Made by a program: the position numbers and the translations under genes. A stretch of 64,000 nt of DNA from the NCBI GenBank assembly GCA_033977485.1, contig CM066988.1, positions 75,507,169 through 75,571,168 on the forward strand, written 5' to 3'. Of this stretch, positions 45,001 through 57,400 are shown one piece after another. The DNA is from Hydrangea macrophylla. Its lineage: Eukaryota; Streptophyta; Magnoliopsida; Cornales; Hydrangeaceae. How positions within the stretch are numbered: the first letter of the stretch is position 1; each line of letters begins with the position of its first letter. The notes beneath the pieces were generated by a model. It saw only the letters and a program-made list of their open reading frames with translations. It was not told the origin of the DNA and made no database searches.

Positions 45001-45459
45001 ACCTGGTCAAACCTTGGTCAACGGGGACTTTCCGGGAACTTCCGGGGGTCTCTGGGAGCTGACGATTTCATCCGACTTTACTTAGGAACTCATTTTCTTA
45101 CGACATAGCATGTTTTCAGAACTTTTGGTCCAAATCTGGGAGTTTTCGGGCTTTCAGGGGCATTTTGGTCATTCTGAACATTCTGAGAGATAGAACTGAC
45201 TTCCAGGAGTCCTTTTGAGTCTTTTACGATCATTGTGAACCACCACGCTATGGGTCTCCTAAATCTGATAGCCGAAAAAATGGGGTGTCTACAGTTTTTT
45301 ACTCTTTGGCATAAACAAATCTCACAAACACAATTCACAAATATCACAATATTTTTTATCTTTGCCCTCTGTGAACTCCACCAAGAGAGAAATAGACATA
45401 TTGTGGTGTTTATAGATTGTGTTTGTGAGAATAATTTGTTTATGCCCAAAGACATACTC
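42040..45459. mobile_element. Foldback MITE (GAGTAA family, copy 3), split by a solo LTR
   Basis: Left stub GAGTATAAGTCTT (42040-42051) and the rest at 45294-45459 (ACTCTTTGGCATAAACAAAT to ATGCCCAAAGACATACTC). Flanks CTTATATAAA (left) and CTTATAAA (right, from 45461) fit an 8 bp TSD with a TA slip. The internal inverted repeat 45301-45360 against 45400-45459 is clear (ACAAACACAATTC, ATCACAATAT). Confidence 0.6.
42052..45293 (-). mobile_element. 3.2 kb solo LTR (reverse), Tat/Retand-like
   Basis: Plus strand runs TGTGGACACGCGG...GGGGTGTCTACA; on the minus strand it opens TGTAGACACCCC, a very common start of long plant Ty3/gypsy LTRs. Flanks GTCTT (42047-42051) and GTTTT (45294-45298) are a one-mismatch 5 bp TSD. 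It holds the CAGAGTCGCCACTTGG segment typical of such LTRs (42150), a GC palindromic stretch AGTGCCGCGGYGGCA (44425-44462), and a ~190 bp repeat around 44820-45085 (GGTCAAACYTGG, GGGAGCTGAC, TTTCATCCGA). No internal region or second LTR, hence solo. Confidence 0.78.
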
Positions 45460-45500
45460 ACTTATAAATTTATGATTTTTTTTCTCCAAGCTAATTAGCA

Positions 45501-45680
45501 AGAGTAAGTCTTTAGGCACAAACAAATCTCATAAACACAATCCACAAATACTACAATGTGTCTATCTCTCTCATTTATGGATCCCACAGTGTCAGTTGAC
45601 TCCAACAGAAAATAATTTGATATATTATGGTATTTGTAAATTGTGTTTGTGAAATTTATTTGTACTAAAAAAAATTACTC
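45501..45680. mobile_element. Foldback MITE (GAGTAA family, copy 4), perfect 8 bp TSD
   Basis: TSD AATTAGCA at 45493-45500 and 45681-45688, which places this family with hAT-type MITEs. Arms GAGTAAGTCTTTAGGCACAA, ATCTCATAAACACAATCCAC against the inverted right end; the loop carries TGTGTCTATCTCTCTC. Confidence 0.87.
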
Positions 45681-46625
45681 AATTAGCATCAGCATAAAGT
45701 ACCAAAAGTGGTCTCAAATCCCCATGCTCATTTATTGTAATTTTAGGTCACAAAATGATTTCATTGTCACAATATTTGGTAACTAAATTGGAGACCAAAA
45801 TCTGTTGATTAGACCATCTGACGGGTCATTGGACATAAAAGTTTGTGTTAAAAGGCATATTATATTAACTTTTACCTAAAAGAACTGAGAAACTCAAAGA
45901 AAGACAAGCTGATTTATAGGTTGGTGAAAAATAAAGACTCTCAACTAAACACAGCAAATTAAAATAATAATAATCATAAATTTTGTTTTAAAATTTGGTT
46001 TATCTTTAACTCAAAATTTCACAATGCTCTAACTGTGGAACAATACTTAAACATTTGATACCCACAATTTCCCTCCTATCTACTACCTTGCAAATGGATT
46101 CACTTCTTGCTAACATTCAAAAATGGGAAAATTGTTAGAAAATGTCATTAAGAGAAGTTTTATTGGGATTAAGGACAATTTAAAGTAAAAATTGGAGATA
46201 AGTCCTCTCAATATCCATAGACCAAAATACACTCATCTTCATCCTCTAACCCTAATCAAAACTTAGCCGCCATTACCACCACCCCTGCCACCTCCGACCA
46301 CCACCCTCGCCATTTCCAGTGACCACCACCCTCGCCATTTCCAGTGACCACCACCCTCGCCATCTCTGACAACCACTACCGTTTCACCTCTTGACCACTA
46401 CCTTTTTGACATCCCACCACCATCCTCGCCATTATTGACCACCCCCACCACTCGACTGAACTCCGACAAGCACCAATATCTCGACCGATGATTGCCTTTT
46501 TGCTTAACAAAATAATAAGAGTGAAATTTCACTTAAGTTGAACTCCGACAACCACCGATTGCCTTTTTGCTTAACAAAATAATAAGAGTGAAATTTCACT
46601 TAAGATAACTTGAGTGATATTTTAC
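45681..46625. other. Intergenic; (CCACCACC) simple-sequence block and 66 bp tandem duplication
   Basis: 46260-46460 is a CCACCACCCTCGCCA-type repeat. 46490-46604 holds a tandem duplication (GATTGCCTTTTTGCTTAACA, then AAATAATAAGAGTGAAATTT) next to the gypsy LTR. A TTATCTTAAGTGAAA motif just right of the gypsy element (58068-58083) is the inverse of the sequence at ~46590-46608. No gene. Confidence 0.5.
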
Positions 46626-47122
46626 TAATGTAGGGGAAGTTGTAGAGAAATTTGAAGAAGAATGGGATAGGAAGAAGTTTGCTCAAAAAAAGAAAAAATA
46701 AGTTATTTGATTATAATATTTTGTAATTTTTGTTTTTTAGATTGGTAGGATTTTATTTTCATATTTTGGAGTAGTTTTAGGAGTTTAAATGGTAAATTTA
46801 AGTCCTAATCGGTTACCATATAAGTTAGGAGTGCTTTAGGAATGGTATGACTTGATTTCCTAGTTCAGTAAGGCTTTTAATAAGGTAGGAAAGAATAAAA
46901 ACAATTTTACTTTTGTTTCCTAATAGTATTAGGATTGTTAGCTTATAAATAGAGGATATGTAAAGCCTTCTAATGTATTCTCAACTTATATTCAATTTGA
47001 TCAATAAAATGCATTTATTTTCTTTCCCAAAGAGTGTTCTTTGTGAGTTCTTGGTAGATTCCAAGATTTTCTTCAAGGCTTTCAACATTGCTTGAGTCCT
47101 TTCACGATTTCGTGCTACGTCA
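46626..47122 (+). repeat. 5' LTR of gypsy element
   Basis: 497 bp; TATA box TATAAATA at 46944-46951 and AATAAAATGCATTT near 47003. It starts TA instead of TG, a mutation. Closely similar to 57575-58066. Confidence 0.92.
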
Positions 47123-47123
47123 A

Positions 47124-47136
47124 TTGGTATCAGAGC
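47124..47136 (+). other. Primer-binding site of gypsy element
   Basis: TTGGTATCAGAGC, complementary to the 3' end of initiator tRNA-Met, directly after the 5' LTR. Confidence 0.88.
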
Positions 47137-47219
47137 GAGGATTTGCCTGACTTGATGGCAACTGGTGGGAACGACATCAACAATCCTAACGACGCTGGTC
47201 GTGGGATCAGTGAACCGTG

Positions 47220-47963
47220 TGTTAGTTTTGGGGTACTCGAAAAATGGATTAGAAACAATGAAATACAGAAAAAAGAACTTCAAAGATCGAGCACGTATTA
47301 AATACGCTGTCCAAAAACAAAGTTACGTCCTACACATGGTTGCAAGTGGACTATGACGTCTTTGTCTTGAGGATACTACGATCTAAGTTAATGGAGGAAA
47401 CAATCTCTATTAACTTCTGCAGAATTTGTGTATATAAATTGCTCTCAAAAGACTCAGAAATTAGGTAGAAGAAGAGACAAAAAATCTCGACATAAACTCC
47501 ATGAACTATATTTATAAACTAACTAACATGCATGTATATATAGAGGTGTCTATAGGGTAAGATACATGTCTCTACACAAATGGTTGTGTCCCAACACCCT
47601 TAGAACATGTCTATGTATGCAAATGCACGTTTAGAAACCAATAGAACATATATACATCGTTCAAATTCGAAGTTGAGACATGAAAAGTCACAACTTTCCA
47701 GTTCTGGGCCCTCTTGACCGGTCGAGTTGACTCAGTCGACCGGTCTAAAGCCCTCTGAAACTTTATCAAAACTCGTTTCAATTCCGGGCCCGCTCGACCG
47801 GTCGAGTTGACCCAGTCGACCGGTCGAAAGCCCCTCTGAAACTTTCTCAAAACTGAAGCTAAGAAATTCCCAGTGCTTTTAAATAAATGCCGTTAATTCC
47901 CGGCGCTTTAGGACAAACGCCGTTAAAACGTTGTCTCCTCATTCACACCTCAATTTTCTAATA
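47220..47963 (-). repeat. 3' LTR of copia element, with internal tandem duplication
   Basis: 744 bp against 662 bp in the 5' LTR. The extra ~80 bp is a second copy of the segment GACCGGTCGAGTTGAC...AAACTTTMTCAAAACT (about 47700-47848), present once in the other LTR (52975-53035). The minus-strand start is TATTAG rather than TGTTAG. Confidence 0.9.
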
Positions 47964-48539
47964 ATCCCCCACATGTGAATGACATGGTTTTCTAAACTTG
48001 ACTCAATGGATGATAAAAAACAATGAGAGCAATTAACGAACTTGTGATGCATTAGGAGAGTGTCTTTTGGACTTGAACTTTCCCTTAGTGAATACCTAAT
48101 GGACTTACTTGGTGAAGCGGTCTACATTAACGTATTGAACAGACCAACCTTTTAGTGTAAATCAACATTAGATACCACACACCACTTATCCTTATACACT
48201 TTAATTCATTCGGTTGTGTTCATTTTGGTCCTGAACAAGATCCTATGTTCATGAGAGCTCTTAGAGAACCAAGCCTTTGAAATTCTCATAAAAGCGATCC
48301 CACTTCTTCTCTCATATAGGTGATATCAATTTAGAGTACTTACACTTACTCATCAACATCATTAAACGTAACAACATAACCTCAACAATTTTATTACACC
48401 CCAATTCAATATACAAGAATGAAACCATTTATTACAAATGTGTGTTTACAACATGAACTTCCCCAACTAGTTTGCCTATTGAACCTAGATCTTGGGATCT
48501 CCAGTCAACTAGGTTAGGTTTTCGCCCGGGATGTTCAAA

Positions 48540-51500
48540 GTATTGGCTTTAGGCCCATTCCTTTCGTAGTATATTGAACTTGATCTCTATGCAATCCTTT
48601 CGTTAGAGGATCTGCAATATTCTCTTTGGACTTTACATAGTCAATCGTTATAACACCACTAGACAGCAACTGCTTGATCGTATTGTGTCGTCTCCTTATA
48701 TGCCTTAACTTGCCATTCTAAACGACATTCTTAGCCACGGATGACGCCGCATTGCAATCACAATGCATAACTATAGTCGTTACCGGCTTTGGCCACAGCA
48801 AAATATCTTCTAGGAAATTTTGAAGCCACTCAGCTTCCTCACCCGCCTTATCCAAGGCAATGAATTCTGATTCCATTGTTGAACGTGCTATACACGTTTG
48901 CTTTGTTGATCTCCAAGAAATTGCAGCTCCACCTAAAGTGAATATATACCCACTTGTGGACTTGGTTTCTTGACTGTCCAAGATCCAATTAGCATCGGAG
49001 TATCCCTCTACCACATGTGGATACCGTGTGTTGTGCAAACCATAGCTCATAGTATGCTTTAGATACCTTAACACTCTAATAAGAGCATCCCAATGTTCTT
49101 TCCCTAGATTGCTAGTGTATCTAGCACATCTCCCCACCGAATAAGCAATATCCGGTCTTGTACAATTCATAATGTACATCAAACTTCCAATAACTTGAGA
49201 AAATTCAAGTTGAGATATGGCAACCCCCACATTTTTCCTCAACTTGTAGTTTGCATCAAACGGCGTTAAAGCCGTTTTACAATCAAATTATCCAAACTTC
49301 TTTAATATTTTCTCAATATAATGTGATTGTGTGATAAGATATCCATTGGAAGTTAATTTCATTTGCATACCAAGAATAACATTGGATTTACCCATGCCTT
49401 TCATGTCAAAGGTTGAATTTAGCAACTTCTTAGTTTCATTGATAACCATTTTGTTGGCACCGGTTATCAATATGTCATCAACATATAAACACATGATGAC
49501 ATAAGAATCTCTAAATTCTTTAAAACATATACACACTTATCGTATTCATTGATTTTGAAACCGTTTGTGATCATGGTGTGATCAAACTTCTCGTGCCATT
49601 GCTTTGGCGCTTGTTTCAAGCCATAAAGAGACTTAATAAGTCGACACACTTTGTGTTCTTGTCCCTTTACAATGAAACCTTCTGGTTGTTCCATATAGAT
49701 CTCTTCATCTAGATCTCCATTAAGGAATGTTGTTTTTACATCCATTTGATGTAATTCTAAGTTATAGACAGCGGTATAGCGATTACCATCCTGATGGACA
49801 TAATCCTAGTGACTGGGGAATAGGTATCAAAGAAATCTAATCCCTCTTTTTGTCTATAACATTTAGCTACCAACCGAGAGTACTTATCAATAGTACCATC
49901 AGCCTTGAGCTTTTTCTTGAATATCCATTTGCAATCAATTGGTTTACTTCCCAGAGGCAAGTTAACCAATTCCCATGTATGGTTTTGCATAATGGAATCC
50001 AACTCACTATTTATTGCTTCTTGCCAATATGGCGCTTCGGGTGTACTCATAGCCTCGTTAAAGGTTTGAGGATCCCCCATGGTAGCTAGTGTCACAAAAT
50101 TTGGTCCAAAAGAAGTAGCTTTTCTAGCTCTCTTGCTCTTTCTAGGAGCGGTTTCTTCTTCATCACGAGGATTAGATGAAACCTCTCCAATACTTCTTTT
50201 AGAAGTTGAATTTTGTCTTCCTTCTTTAAAAGGAAAGATGTCCTCAAGGAATTCGATATCCACCGATTCTATAAACATATTAGCATGAATATCTACATTA
50301 TCAGATTTAACCACAAGGAATCGATATGCAGCGCTATTAACGGCATATCCAATAAATACACAATCCACGATTTTAGGTCCAAGCTTAGTCCGTTTTGGAA
50401 GCGGAACTTGTACCTTAGCTAGATACCCCCACACTTTCAACTTTTTATAGGAGGGTTCTCTACCTTTCCACACTTCATAAGGAGACTTATTAGTCTTCTT
50501 ATGTGGAATCCGATTTAGGATCACATTCGCCGTGAGAATGGCATCCCCCCACAAGTTATGTGGCACTCCCGAGCTATTTAACATAGCATTAGCCATTTCC
50601 TTGAGAGTTCGGTCTTTCCTCTCCTCTACACCATTTTGTTGCGGTGTATACGGTGCCGTAGTTTGGTGAATTATGCCATTAAGTGCACAATATTTGGCCA
50701 ATGGAGTGGACTCGTATTCACCTCCCCTATTCGACCTCACCATTTTGATTGTGTTTGAAAGTTGATTTTCAACCTCGAACTTATATGTCTTAAACATATC
50801 TATGGTCTCATCCTTTGAGTGTAGTAAATAAACAAAACAATATCTACTTTTATCATCTATGAACGCAACAAAATATTTTCTTCCACCTCTTGTTGGAGTT
50901 AATTTTAAATCACATAAGTCCGTATGAATTAAATCTAATAATTCACTTGTTCTATCTATGGATTTAAATGGTTTTCTAGCAAACTTAGATTCAACACATA
51001 ATTCACATTTATGAGTTTTATCAATTTCAAATTTTGGTAAGAGTCCCAAATTCATCATCTTATGCATATATTTGAAATTAACATGTCCAAGCCTAGAATG
51101 CCATAAACTACATAACTCAATAATATAAGAAGAACTTATTTCATTGTCATTAATATTAATTTTAGGAGTACAATTGACTTTGAAGAGCCCATCACACATA
51201 TAGCCCGTCCCTACATACATTCCACCCTTAGTTAATACAAATTTATCAGATTCGAAGACTAGTTTGAATCCTTTCTTGCTAAGCATAGGACCCGACATCA
51301 AATTCTTTTGATTTTCGGGTACATGTAGCACATCTAAGAGAGTCATCTCTTTGCCGGATGTGAACTTCATTAATACATTCCCTTTGCCTTCAACGGTTGC
51401 AGCCGCGACATTTCCCATATAAAGCCTCTCACCACCTTCCACCTTTGTGTAGGTAGAAAACATGTTTTGATCTCCACAAATGTGCTTAGTGGCGCCGGTG

Positions 51501-51883
51501 TCTATCCACCAACTCTTTGAGTCGGTCACAACACAAGTTTCCATGACTACTGCCGCAAGATCGTCGATCTCGATCATGTTTGCTTGGTTAGGCTTTTTGT
51601 TCCCTCTATTAAATCCCTTCTTATTTCGACAATCGCTTGCGTAATGCCTAGGTATCCCACAAACCCATCAATTCCCTTTGATTTTCTTGGATTTGTGGTC
51701 CTTGGAATTATTGTATGTAGACTTCTTTTTTGCTCCCTTAGTATTACTTTTATTTTTAACCTTTGAAGACTCACCTTCAACAAGATTTGCCTTAGGCTCG
51801 ATAGATCCTTGCATCCCACTCTTATCTCCTTTCCGGTTGTCTTCCTCTATTCTTAATCGCACTACCAAATCTTCCATTGACAA
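48540..51883 (-). pseudogene. Copia pol: zinc knuckle, protease, integrase, reverse transcriptase, RNase H (broken)
   Basis: Minus strand. The zinc knuckle starts with a TGA (51668-51670) where its first Cys is expected, then WVCGIPRHYASDC. A 606-codon frame (51577-49757) carries protease WWIDTGATKHIC (DTG at residues 26-28), GAG-preintegrase LWHSRLGHVNFKYM with CELC, integrase HTDLCD, FIDDKSRYCFVYLL, HQTTAPYTPQQNGVEERK, and the start of reverse transcriptase (CKWIFKKKLKADG). It stops, then reverse transcriptase continues at 49745-49467 (DVKTTFLNGDLDEEIYMEQP, SLYGLKQAPKQWH) and, after a frameshift, 49536-49288 with the catalytic YVDDILITG. RNase H follows at 49242-48718 ([38 protein letters not shown]), with a further stop at 48718 and homology fading near 48540. 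Not functional. Confidence 0.93.
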
Positions 51884-52091
51884 TTCCTTGCACTTGTGTT
51901 TTAGATAGCTCTTGAATTCCTTTCACAACGGTGGTAACTTCTCAATGATTGATGCAACTTGGAATGGTTCACTAATAGCCATTCCTTCCACATGAATTTG
52001 GTTGATGATGACTTATATCTCTTCCAATTGCTTAACCACCGGAATAGAATCCACCATTTTGAAGTCTAGAAACCTTCCTATAATGAACTTC

Positions 52092-52451
52092 TTAGTCCCC
52101 GCATCTTCCGTTTTGTACTTTTTTGTCTAGAGACTCCCAAAGTTCCTTTGCACTTTCAAAGATAGAATAAACATTATAGAGAATATCCTCCAGCCCATTT
52201 AAGATATAATTGCGGCATAAGAAATCAGAGTGATTCCATGCTTCCAAAGTGGCTTCTTGTTCTTTGGTGGCATTTTTTGTAGGAATCACCGATTTTGCCT
52301 CACATAGAATGTGTGTGAGGTTGAGAGTAGTGAGATAAAATAGCATCTTCATTTGCCATCTTTTGAAGTCTTCCCCCTTAAACTTTTCAGGCTTCTCGGC
52401 ATGGGTGTTCTTGACAATGGTTGCTACTGTAGTTGATGTTTCTTTGGCCAT
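52092..52451 (-). pseudogene. Copia gag N-terminal part
   Basis: Starts 31 bp downstream of the 5' LTR on the minus strand and encodes 119 residues: KPEKFKGEDFKRWQMKMLFY, ILCEAKSV, AWNHSDFLCRNYILNGLED and ELWESLDKK are the hallmarks of copia gag (DUF4219/UBN2 type). It breaks off at 52092 by frameshift; the rest of gag (52091-51884) is visible only in fragments. Confidence 0.88.
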
Positions 52452-52481
52452 CTTTCAAGTATATTTAACTTTGTTTTCGAT

Positions 52482-53143
52482 TGTTGGTTTTGGGGTACTC
52501 GAAAAATGGATTAGAAACAATGAAATACAGAAAAAAAGAACTTCAAAAATCGAGCACATATTAAATATGCTATCTGAAAATAAAGTTACGTCCCACACAC
52601 GGTTGTAAGTGGACTATGATGTCTTTATCTTGAGAATACTACGATCTAAGTTAATGGAGGCAATAATCTCTATTAACTTCTGCAGAATTTGTGTATATAA
52701 ATTGCTCTCAAAAGACTCAAAAATTAGGTAGAAAAAGAGACATAATCTTGACATAAACTTCATGAACTATATTTATAAACTAACTAACATGCATGTATAT
52801 GTAGAGGTGTCTATAGGGTAAGATACATGTCTCTACACAAACGGTTGTGTCCCAACACCCTTAGAACATATCTATGTATGCAAATGCACGTTTAGAAACC
52901 AATAGAACAGATATACATCGTTCAAATTCAAAGTTGAAACATGAAAAGTCACAACTTTTCAGTTCTAGGCCCTCTTGACCGGTCGAGTTGACCCGGTCGA
53001 CCAGTCGAAAGCCCCTCTGAAACTTTCTCAAAACTGAAGCTAAGAAATTCCCGACGCTTTTGAATTAACGCCGTTAATTCCCGGCACTTCAGGACAACGC
53101 CGTTAAAACGTTGTCTCCTCATTCACACCTCAATTTTCTAACA
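52482..53143 (-). repeat. 5' LTR of copia element
   Basis: 662 bp. Minus strand begins TGTTAGAAAATTGAGGTGTG and ends ACCCCAAAACCAACA. It carries a single GACCGGTCGAGTTGACCCGG block. Confidence 0.9.
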
Positions 53144-54451
53144 CTGTGGACTACAATTGAGCGACATGGGGAGCAGATGAACGCGATTCAAGAAGCACTG
53201 CATAACCTTACCCTCTCACTCAACACCGACAGAGATCCAACCGTTAATAGGAACCGCGCTGAGGGATTTGCCTGTGGTCGACCTATTGATGAATCAATGG
53301 GTAGACTTGTTCGTAGGCCTATTCTTGAAGAACGTCATCGAAAACAACCAACCTATGATGCTGGATCTGATTCAGAAAAAGAAGAAGCAGTCTATATTCC
53401 TCATAGACCGGCAAAAAGACAAAAGAGAGAATATGATGATTACCGTATTAAAACTGATATTTCCAGTTTTAATGGAAATTTACACATCGAATATTTCCTT
53501 GATTGGCTTTTAGAAATTAAATGATTTGTTAAGATGATAGAAGTTCTAGAAGATAAAGTGGTAAGACTTGTTGCTTTCAGGCTTAAAGGCTGAGCTGCAG
53601 TTTGGTGGGATCAGCTAGAACGGACCCGATAAAGGCAGGGCAAACAACCTATTCGAACTTGGCATCGTATGCGACAATTGATGAGGGATAGATTTTTACC
53701 ACCATATTATGAACAATATTTGTTCCAACAGTATCAAAATTGTATTCAAGGTAACCGTACAGTATTTGAATATCTCAATGAATTCAATCGCTTATCGGAT
53801 CGAAACAATATTGCGGAGACGGAAATCCAACGAGTGGCTAGGTATGTAAATGGGTTGAAGACTTCTATTCGAAGGCTTTCTTTACAAGTTTTATGGACCG
53901 TTGGAAAGGCACATAACATGGCCGTGAAAGCCGAGATGACCGAAAGAAGACCGACTTATGCAGCACCTATTCGTAAGAATTTTAGAGAGTCGTCATCTTC
54001 CGCTTGATAAAGGAAAGGGAGTGCAAGCAACAATATCGGCATCCGATCTCTCTCCGAAGCAACCCGCACACCAAAAGAACCAAAGTAAAAGTGCCAGTAG
54101 TGCAACAAAGAGACCTGTTTCGAATAACCAAATCCTTGTACTCGACCAAAACCCATAATTTGCTATCATTGTCAAGAGCAGGGTCATACATCCAATAATT
54201 GTCCCGAATGAGACCGCGAAAGGAGAGGCGTGAATCTAGTAGAGAATGAGGGGGTTGTTGGAGAAGAATAAGAAGAAGAGGAATACGTGGAAGAAAAGGA
54301 TCCGTATAATGGAGCTGAATTAGCAGAAGAAGATGGTGAACGAGTGGCATGTGTGGTACAAAAAGTCTTGTTCACTCCTAAACAAGACGTGTAGGGCGAA
54401 CGACACTACATCTTTCGCTCACAATGTTCCATTGATCGGAAGGTATGTAAC

Positions 54452-57400
54452 TTGATTCTGGATCCGAGTAGTTGTGAGAATTTTGTGTCAAGAAAATTAG
54501 TGGATCACTTGAAGCTACCAACAGAGGTGCACCCATCACCTTATAACATTGGTGGGATCAAGAAAGGGCCGACGGTCAAAGTAATTGAGATATTTTATGT
54601 TCCTATCTCTATAGGTAAACACTATAGGGATACAATTATTTGTGATGTTGTTGATATGGATGCTAGTCATATATTGTTGGGAAGGCCGTGGCAATTTGAT
54701 GTAGATATCACGTATAAAGGTAGAGATAATGTCTACATGTTCAATTGGGGAATCCATAAAATTGCCATGTCACCTATGAAGTCAACCTCTATTACTAACA
54801 ATGTTCCTAAAGTGGAGAGGAAGTCCTTTCTTATTATGGTTAGTTCAGAGCTCAATTTCATGATAGAAGTAAAAGACGCACAAGAAATTCATATCATGGT
54901 AGAGAGAGTGCTTGTTCCCGATCCCAGCACTACTACAACCACTATAGTGCCTGACAAAGTACAAGCCTTGTTGGAGGAGTTCAGTGAGTTGGTGTCTAAG
55001 GATCTACCAGATGAATTGCCACCCATAAGGGATATTCAACATCACATTGACCTCATACCCGGATCTAGTATTCTGAATCTTCCACACTATAGGATGAGTT
55101 TGAAGAAGAATGAGGTTTTTGAAGCAAAGGTGGAGGAGTTACTACATAAGGGTTTTATTTGAGAGAGCAGGAGCCCATGTACCGTACCGACGTTGTTGAC
55201 ACCTAAGAAAGATGGAAGTTGGAGGATGTGTGTAGATAGTCGCGCCATCAAAAAGATTACAATCAAGTACCGGCTCCCCATTCCACGCTTAGAAGACATG
55301 TTGGATATACTTAGTGGTTCCAACTTATTTTTAAAGATTGATCTTCGAAGTGGTTATCATCAAATTCGTTTTTGCCCCGGAGATGAGTGAAAGACGGCGT
55401 TCAAGATGAAGGATGGACTGTTTGAGCGGTTGGTGATGCCTTTTGGGTTATCTATCGCTCCTAGCACGTTTATGGGAGTTATGAACCAAACTTTGAGGCC
55501 TTCTGTGGGAAAGTTTTCCGTGGTGTATTTTGATGATATCCTCATCTATAGTAAGACCGAAGGAGAGCACTTGACAAGTCTTGATGGTTCTTCGTGAAAA
55601 TCAATTGTACGTAAATCTTAAGAAGTGTACTTTCTTGACTAATAGACTCTTGCTTTTGGGTTATATTGTTAGTGCAGAGGATATACATGTTGATGAGGAT
55701 AAAGTTCGTGCCATTTGTGAATGGCCAACACTAAAGACAGTCACTGAAGTTCGTAGTTTTCATGGCTTAGCAACCTTTTACCAGAGGTTCATTCGCAACT
55801 TTAGTGCTATCACGGCACCTATTATGGAGTGTCTCAAGAAAGGAAAGTTTAAGTAGGGTGAGGAGGCTACTCAGAGCTTCGCCTTGATTAAAGAGAAATT
55901 ATGCACCGCCCGAGTCCTAGCTCTACCTTGTTTCGATAATGTTTTCGAGGTAGAGTGCGATGCTTGTGGAGTTGGCATTGGAGTGGTCCTCTCACAAGAA
56001 AAGTGCCCCATGCCATTTTTCAGTGAAAAGCTTAGCGAGGCCCTACAAAAGTGGAGTACATATGATCAAGAGTTCTATGCCATAGTTCGAGCCTTGAAGC
56101 AATGGGAACACTATCTTGTGCAGTGAGAGTTTGTCTTGTACACGGATCACCAAGCCTTGAAGTTTATCAATAGTCAAAAGCACCTTGACAAGATGCATAT
56201 TCGAGGGTCTACATTCCTTCAAAAGTTTTTGTTTATTATCAAACACAAATCCGGTGCAAACTAACAAAGTAGCAAATGCATTGAGTCGCGAGCCACCTTG
56301 CTTATCACTTTAGCTCAAGAGATCGTGGGATTTGATTGTTTGAAGGAACGTTATGAAGAAGATGAAGGTTTCAAGAAAATATGGGCCAAGTGTAAGGAGT
56401 CGCAAACGGAATGTGATTTCCACATCAATGAAGGGTTCTTGTTCCGACGCAATTATCTTTGCATTCCTAAATCATCACTACGTGAGAAACTTATACGTGA
56501 TTTGCATGGTGGTGCATTAAGTGGACATTTGGGGACAAGACTATCACTATTCTTTTTTACCACAATTGAAGAAGGATGTCGATAACTTCGTGCGAATGTG
56601 TTATATTTGCCAAACATCAAAAGGACAGTCTCAAAACACTGGTCTTTATACTCCATTACCGATTCCCGATGATTCTTGGGAGGATTTGTCTATGGATTTT
56701 ATTTTGGTTCTACTGCGTACACAATGAGGTGTGGATTCCATATTTATTGTGGTTGCCAGATTTTCTAAGATGGCACATTTCATTCCATGTTGAAAGACGT
56801 CTGATGCGTCCCACATTGCACGGTTGTTCTTTCAAGAGATTGTGTGCTTGTAGGGGTTCTTCAATTCATTACATCCAATTGCGATACAAAGTTCTTGCAT
56901 CACTTTTGGGTTACCGTATGGCGTATGTTTGACACCGCCTTAAATCGGAGTACGACAGCTCATTCCCAAATTGATGGACAAACGGAAGTGACTAACCGAA
57001 CATTGGGGAATCTGAGTTAGAGCATTTGTGGGACAAGGCCAAAATAGTGGGATCATGCACTACCTCAATCAGAGTTTACGTATAACAGTGCTGTTAATTG
57101 TGCTATTGGACAGACACCTTTTTCTATTGTTTATATCACACCGCCAAACTACATGGTTGATTTGTTGAAATTGCCTAAGGTCCCGAGAGTAAGTATAGCG
57201 GCAGAACACATGGCCGAGCAAGTGCAAACGGTTCGTGAAGAGGTGATGCAAAAGCTTGAGCAAGTGACTAGAAAGTATAAGGAAGTGGCAGACAAGCACA
57301 AGCGGCAAAAATTGTTCAAAGAAGGAGATAAAGTAGTGATATTTTTACGCAAGGCGAGAGTGCCCGTGGGAAGTTATAGCAAATTAAAGCAGAAGAAGTA

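Larger units (their letters stand above)
47220..53143 (-). mobile_element. Decayed Ty1/copia element inserted in gypsy gag
   Basis: 5.9 kb, minus orientation. Outer plus-strand ends are TGTTAG (47220) and TTCTAACA (53143); flanks CCGTG (47215-47219) and CTGTG (53144-53148) form a one-mismatch 5 bp TSD that falls inside the gypsy gag codons. LTRs 52482-53143 (5') and 47220-47963 (3'). Gag-pol order on the minus strand: gag, zinc knuckle, protease, integrase, reverse transcriptase, RNase H, the copia order. PPT CATGTGGGGGAT precedes the 3' LTR (minus strand, about 47964-47977). No usual TGGTATCAGAGC primer site after the 5' LTR. Confidence 0.94.
47155..54202 (+). pseudogene. Gypsy gag, interrupted by copia and by stop codons
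   Basis: 47155-47219 encodes MATGGNDINNPNDAGRGISE; after the copia element, 53149 onward continues [19 protein letters not shown]. The retrotransposon gag domain is visible as [58 protein letters not shown] and [14 protein letters not shown] (53460-53880). A CCHC zinc knuckle CYHCQEQGHTSNNC lies at 54161-54202. Stops in the same frame occur at 53522, near 53591 and 53629, and at 54005. It would have been the capsid/nucleocapsid protein. Confidence 0.9.

Noticed and set aside
45235..45498. 87-codon ORF at 45235-45498
   Set aside because: It crosses the solo-LTR edge and a foldback MITE; not coding.
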